From contig JBBSGB010000013.1 of assembly GCA_038254545.1 (NCBI GenBank), forward strand, positions 1 to 64,000: 64,000 nt of DNA, read 5' to 3'. The notes under the pieces were generated by a model. The model saw only the letters and a list, made by a program, of their open reading frames with translations, had not been told where the DNA came from and searched no databases. Each line of letters starts with the position of its first letter. The stretch's first letter is position 1. The position numbers and the translations under genes are program-made. This DNA is from CAHJXF01 sp038254545. GTDB taxonomy: Bacteria; Pseudomonadota; Gammaproteobacteria; Burkholderiales; Burkholderiaceae_D. Shown in pieces: positions 61,484 to 64,000 of this stretch.

Positions 61484-61856
61484 ATGATCGACTTCAATCC
61501 GACCATCGACCGGATCCGCATCACCAATCCTGACGACCGGACTCTGGCCGTCAACCCCGTCAACGGCGTGGCTGCCGTTCAGGGAACGCTCAGCTACGCA
61601 TCGGGCGCCAATCCGCGCGTCGTGGGGTCCGCTTATACAAACGGCTTCGTGGGCGCCAGCACGACCACACTGTACGACATCGACGCCGCCACCAACACGC
61701 TGGCCACTCAGGTTGCCGCGGCTGATCGGCTCGATCGGCTCGGGGATCGCGATCCGCGATATCGCGATCGTTCAGGTCCCGGAACCCGAGACGCTCGCTT
61801 TGTTGGGCCTGGGCCTGGTCGGTCTGACGCTTTGCTCGCGTCGCAGGCGCATCTGA
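61484..61856 (+). pseudogene. Remnant of a DUF4394 / PEP-CTERM surface protein
   Basis: The first frame (from ATG 61484) begins MIDFNPTIDRIRITNPDDRTL and continues through NPRVVGSAYTNGF and TTLYDIDAATNTLATQV, a central DUF4394 segment without its N-terminal signal and propeller start. A second frame, shifted +1, continues LIGSIGSGIAIRDIAIVQ and then VPEPETLALLGLGLVGLTL plus CSRRRRI and a stop at 61854. That tail is a complete PEP-CTERM sorting signal (VPEP, hydrophobic helix, basic end). The missing N-terminus, a likely internal deletion and the frameshift show a dead gene. PEP-CTERM proteins are processed by exosortase; none is in this window. Confidence 0.72.
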
Positions 61857-61879
61857 ATCCGGAGCTTCTGATCGCGCGT

Positions 61880-63091
61880 CTAGTCAACGCGTCGAAACGC
61901 GAGCACCGAGTTCGTTCCGCCGAACGCGAATGAGTTGCTGACGGCGGCTGCGAGCATCGCGTCGCGGACCGCCCCACCCACTACCAGCGGGATGTCGCAT
62001 GACGGGTCGAGGTCGTCGCAACAGGCGTTAGGCGGCATCGTCCGTCGATACAGAGCCATCGCGGTCACCATCGCTTCAAGTGCGCCTGCTGCGCCGAGCA
62101 GGTGACCGTGCATCGACTTCGTCGAGCTCACGCGCAAACTCGGCAGCGCGTCGCCCCACACCTGCCTGATCGCCCGCGCCTCGACCACGTCGCCTACCAG
62201 TGTCGCCGTGCCGTGGGCATTGCAGTAACCGACGTCGGCGGGCGACAGGCCGGCCGACGCGAGCGCGGCGCGCATCGCTTTGGTTTGCCCGTCGGCGACG
62301 GGCTTGGTGAGATGCGAAGCATCGCATGACAGTCCGGTGCCCGCGAGCTCGGCAAAGATGCGAGCACCGCGATCGCGGGCCGCGTCGAACTCTTCGAGCA
62401 CCATGAACGCGGCGCCTTCGCCGAGCACGAGGCCGGTGCGGCTCAAGGAAAACGGCCTGCACGATGCAGCGGCATCGTCGGTACGCGGCGCAGCGAGCGT
62501 CTGCATTGCCCGCCATGCTGCCAGCATGCCGGGCACCAGCAAGGCTTCGCTGCCGCCGACGATCGCCGCGTCGATCTCGCCCGCAGCGATGTCCTTCGCG
62601 CCCGCGGCGATCGCAACCGACGACGACGCGCATGCCACCGAATAAGACAGCACCGGCCCGGTGATGCCGGCGCGTATCGCGATCTGCGCGGCGGGCGCGT
62701 TCGCCATCGCGCCGACCACCGACAGCGGCGGCACGCGCTCGCCGCGATGAAAGCGTCGATACGCTTCATCCACGGCCGCCGCCCCGCCAAACCCCGTGCC
62801 GACGTAGACGCCGGTCCGATCGCGCGCGAATCCGGCCGACACCCACCCTGCATCGGCGCGCGCGCACTCGGCGGCGGCGACCGCGAACTGGCTGACGCGA
62901 TCGGTTCCCGCAAGCTGCATGCGCGTGAACCATGGCGACGGATCGAAGCGACACGGCGCGACCACCGTGTGGTCGCCGTGCCGTTCGATCGCGCTGCTGC
63001 TGGCGCAGAGCGCATCGAATACGGCATCGGGATCGTTGCCGTGCGGAGCGATGACTCCCCGCCCGGTGATCGCGACGCGCCTTCTCGTCAT
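61880..63091 (-). CDS. Beta-ketoacyl synthase (FabF-like)
   Basis: 403-residue condensing enzyme. The catalytic Cys154 is in VACASSSVA, with His293 in CNAHGTAT, Lys325 and His330 in KSMHGHLLGAAG, and FAFGGTN near the end: a complete Cys-His-His elongating site. It starts 37 bases after the ACP gene on the same strand, so it is probably a dedicated KS of a small fatty-acid-like or polyketide-type pathway rather than housekeeping FabF, which usually sits in the fab cluster. Product is unknown. Confidence 0.88.
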   Translation of the reverse strand: MTRRRVAITGRGVIAPHGNDPDAVFDALCASSSAIERHGDHTVVAPCRFDPSPWFTRMQLAGTDRVSQFAVAAAECARADAGWVSAGFARDRTGVYVGTGFGGAAAVDEAYRRFHRGERVPPLSVVGAMANAPAAQIAIRAGITGPVLSYSVACASSSVAIAAGAKDIAAGEIDAAIVGGSEALLVPGMLAAWRAMQTLAAPRTDDAAASCRPFSLSRTGLVLGEGAAFMVLEEFDAARDRGARIFAELAGTGLSCDASHLTKPVADGQTKAMRAALASAGLSPADVGYCNAHGTATLVGDVVEARAIRQVWGDALPSLRVSSTKSMHGHLLGAAGALEAMVTAMALYRRTMPPNACCDDLDPSCDIPLVVGGAVRDAMLAAAVSNSFAFGGTNSVLAFRRVD

Positions 63092-63128
63092 CGACCCGGG
63101 CGTGTCGACGTGGTCTTCACGGGTTCGA

Positions 63129-63368
63129 TCACGCGGCTTTCGCGAGCCGCAGGTTGTCGATCACATCCGCAAGTCCCTTCAGGGTATCGACGTCCTGCTG
63201 CGTGGGCGGGAAGTCCACGTGAAAATGTTCCTCGACGGTGAACATCAGTTCGGCGAGCGAAAGCGAATCGAGGCCGTATTCGAGGAGCGGTGCCTCGGGA
63301 TCGAGCGTCGAGGGATCGATGTCGAAACGTTCGTGCAGCAATTGCTTGAGTTGATCGAGCGTATTCAT
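63129..63368 (-). CDS. Acyl carrier protein
   Basis: 79-residue ACP with the phosphopantetheine Ser35 in YGLDSLSLAELMF and helix II/III residues VEEHFHVDFPP. AGGAC five bases before ATG 63368 supports the start. It lies between the ketosynthase and a hydrolase gene on the same strand, the typical core of a specialised acyl-chain pathway. It is more divergent than housekeeping AcpP. Confidence 0.88.
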   Translation of the reverse strand: MNTLDQLKQLLHERFDIDPSTLDPEAPLLEYGLDSLSLAELMFTVEEHFHVDFPPTQQDVDTLKGLADVIDNLRLAKAA

Positions 63369-63398
63369 TTGTGTCCTGGAGGATGTGCCGTCTTCGTG

Positions 63399-64000
63399 TC
63401 AGGTGACGGCCGGCGCGAGCTTCGCGCGCGGTGCAACCGGCCTCGGCACGGCACGCGCGGTTTTCGGTGCGCCCACGAAATCGGCGAGTTCGTGGGCGAC
63501 TCTCTGGCGATCGTTGTCGATCGTGATCATGTGATAGCTGTGCTCGAGCACGATCAACTGCGCAGCTTTCCGGAGCCCGGCGATCCAGCGCTCCACGCTG
63601 GCGAGAGTCGTGATCTCGTCTTCGCGCGCATGCAGGATCAGCAGCGGCGCCGACAAGGTATCGAGCAGCGGCCGCACGTGCGCATGCAGGCGTTCGCTTT
63701 CGCGCAGTCCCCACAGCGGCAGGCGCGACGGTCCGATCGACGATACGTTGCCGCGCTCGAACTCGCGCATGACCCACTTGCGGATCTTGGGGTTCTTGAT
63801 GCCGAACGGTTCGCGCTCGCGCATCGTGATCCACCGCGCGAGGCCGAGCGCATAACCGAGCCGCCGCAAATGGCGCCACCGGGTCAGCGACCAGCCGTCG
63901 TAATCGAACGTCGGCGAAAGCATTGCCACGCCGCAAACGCTTTGCTGGCGCGCTTCTGCAGCGAGTGCGGCAGCGAGTGCGCCACCCACGCAAAGGCCGG
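63399..64000 (-). CDS. Alpha/beta hydrolase with Cys in the nucleophile position, truncated by window edge
   Basis: At least 200 residues of an Est/monoacylglycerol-lipase-like alpha/beta hydrolase; the start is outside the window. The visible part begins in the nucleophile elbow as GLCVGGALAAALAAE, where the usual Ser is Cys. The acid is in LILHAREDEITT and the His in LEHSYHMITIDND. A Cys nucleophile suggests thioesterase or acyltransferase chemistry on ACP-bound chains, in line with the neighbouring ACP and ketosynthase, but this is inference. GTG at 63989 is internal. The C-terminus is Pro/Ala/Arg-rich. Confidence 0.75.
   Translation of the reverse strand, partial: GLCVGGALAAALAAEARQQSVCGVAMLSPTFDYDGWSLTRWRHLRRLGYALGLARWITMREREPFGIKNPKIRKWVMREFERGNVSSIGPSRLPLWGLRESERLHAHVRPLLDTLSAPLLILHAREDEITTLASVERWIAGLRKAAQLIVLEHSYHMITIDNDRQRVAHELADFVGAPKTARAVPRPVAPRAKLAPAVT

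Overview
The window is a 64 kb piece of a high-GC bacterial chromosome. Gene content and order point to the Burkholderiales (Betaproteobacteria), most likely Burkholderiaceae-like. Blocks matching what I know of Burkholderia chromosomes are dxs-folE2, argG/argF/argD with DUF3579-rpsT-murJ-sirB1, adk-kdsB-trm112-lpxK-exbD-exbB-xseA-sodB, and icd-csp-clpS-clpA. The small Trp-rich protein and the YajQ, FolE2 and ClpS families fit the same group. No rRNA, tRNA, IS element, prophage or CRISPR array was recognised. Coding density is high, with many 4-bp ATGA overlaps and several bidirectional hairpin terminators between convergent genes.

Layout. 0-6.4 kb: 5'-truncated dxs, folE2, an MFS exporter, a retropepsin-like protein, yajQ and murB. 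6.4-14.3 kb: a leftward block of two DUF3617 paralogues, argG, a GGDEF diguanylate cyclase, argF, argD and an MFS exporter. 14.4-21.3 kb: DUF3579, rpsT, murJ, sirB1, an SDR, an AidB-like acyl-CoA dehydrogenase, a small disordered protein and a DoxX-like protein. 21.3-31.7 kb: H+-pyrophosphatase, adk, lipid A/KDO genes (kdsB, trm112, lpxK), exbD/exbB, xseA, sodB, a frameshifted PagL-like lipid A deacylase and a DUF192 protein. 31.8-39.7 kb: a Lys/Asp/Met-repeat secreted protein, rluE, icd, a cold-shock protein, clpS-clpA, an epimerase-like SDR and an iron-sulfur flavin reductase. 39.7-45.7 kb: two tandem S9 prolyl-oligopeptidase-type peptidases, a GNAT, PaiB and a VTT membrane protein.

45.8-48.9 kb is the most accessory-looking part. 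It holds a protein that fuses an alpha/beta hydrolase to a caspase-like (C14) peptidase, followed on the same strand by an astacin-like zinc metallopeptidase without a signal peptide. 48.9-58 kb: livF-livG-livM-livH, then a PutA without the usual DNA-binding domain, then the divergent periplasmic binding protein gene livK. 58-61.4 kb: a cytochrome c, a small Trp-rich membrane protein, ilvD and lgt. 61.5-64 kb: a decayed PEP-CTERM/DUF4394 gene and the start of a ketosynthase-ACP-hydrolase cluster cut by the window end.

Functional themes are isoprenoid and folate supply (dxs, folE2), arginine and branched-chain amino acid synthesis and uptake (arg genes, ilvD, liv genes), cell envelope assembly (murB, murJ, kdsB, lpxK, lgt), N-end-rule proteolysis (clpS-clpA), and amino acid or peptide catabolism (S9 peptidases, putA). 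The items most worth a second look are the hydrolase-caspase/metallopeptidase pair, the two decaying genes (PagL-like and PEP-CTERM), the palindrome-rich exbB-xseA intergenic region, and the diguanylate cyclase sitting inside the arginine genes.
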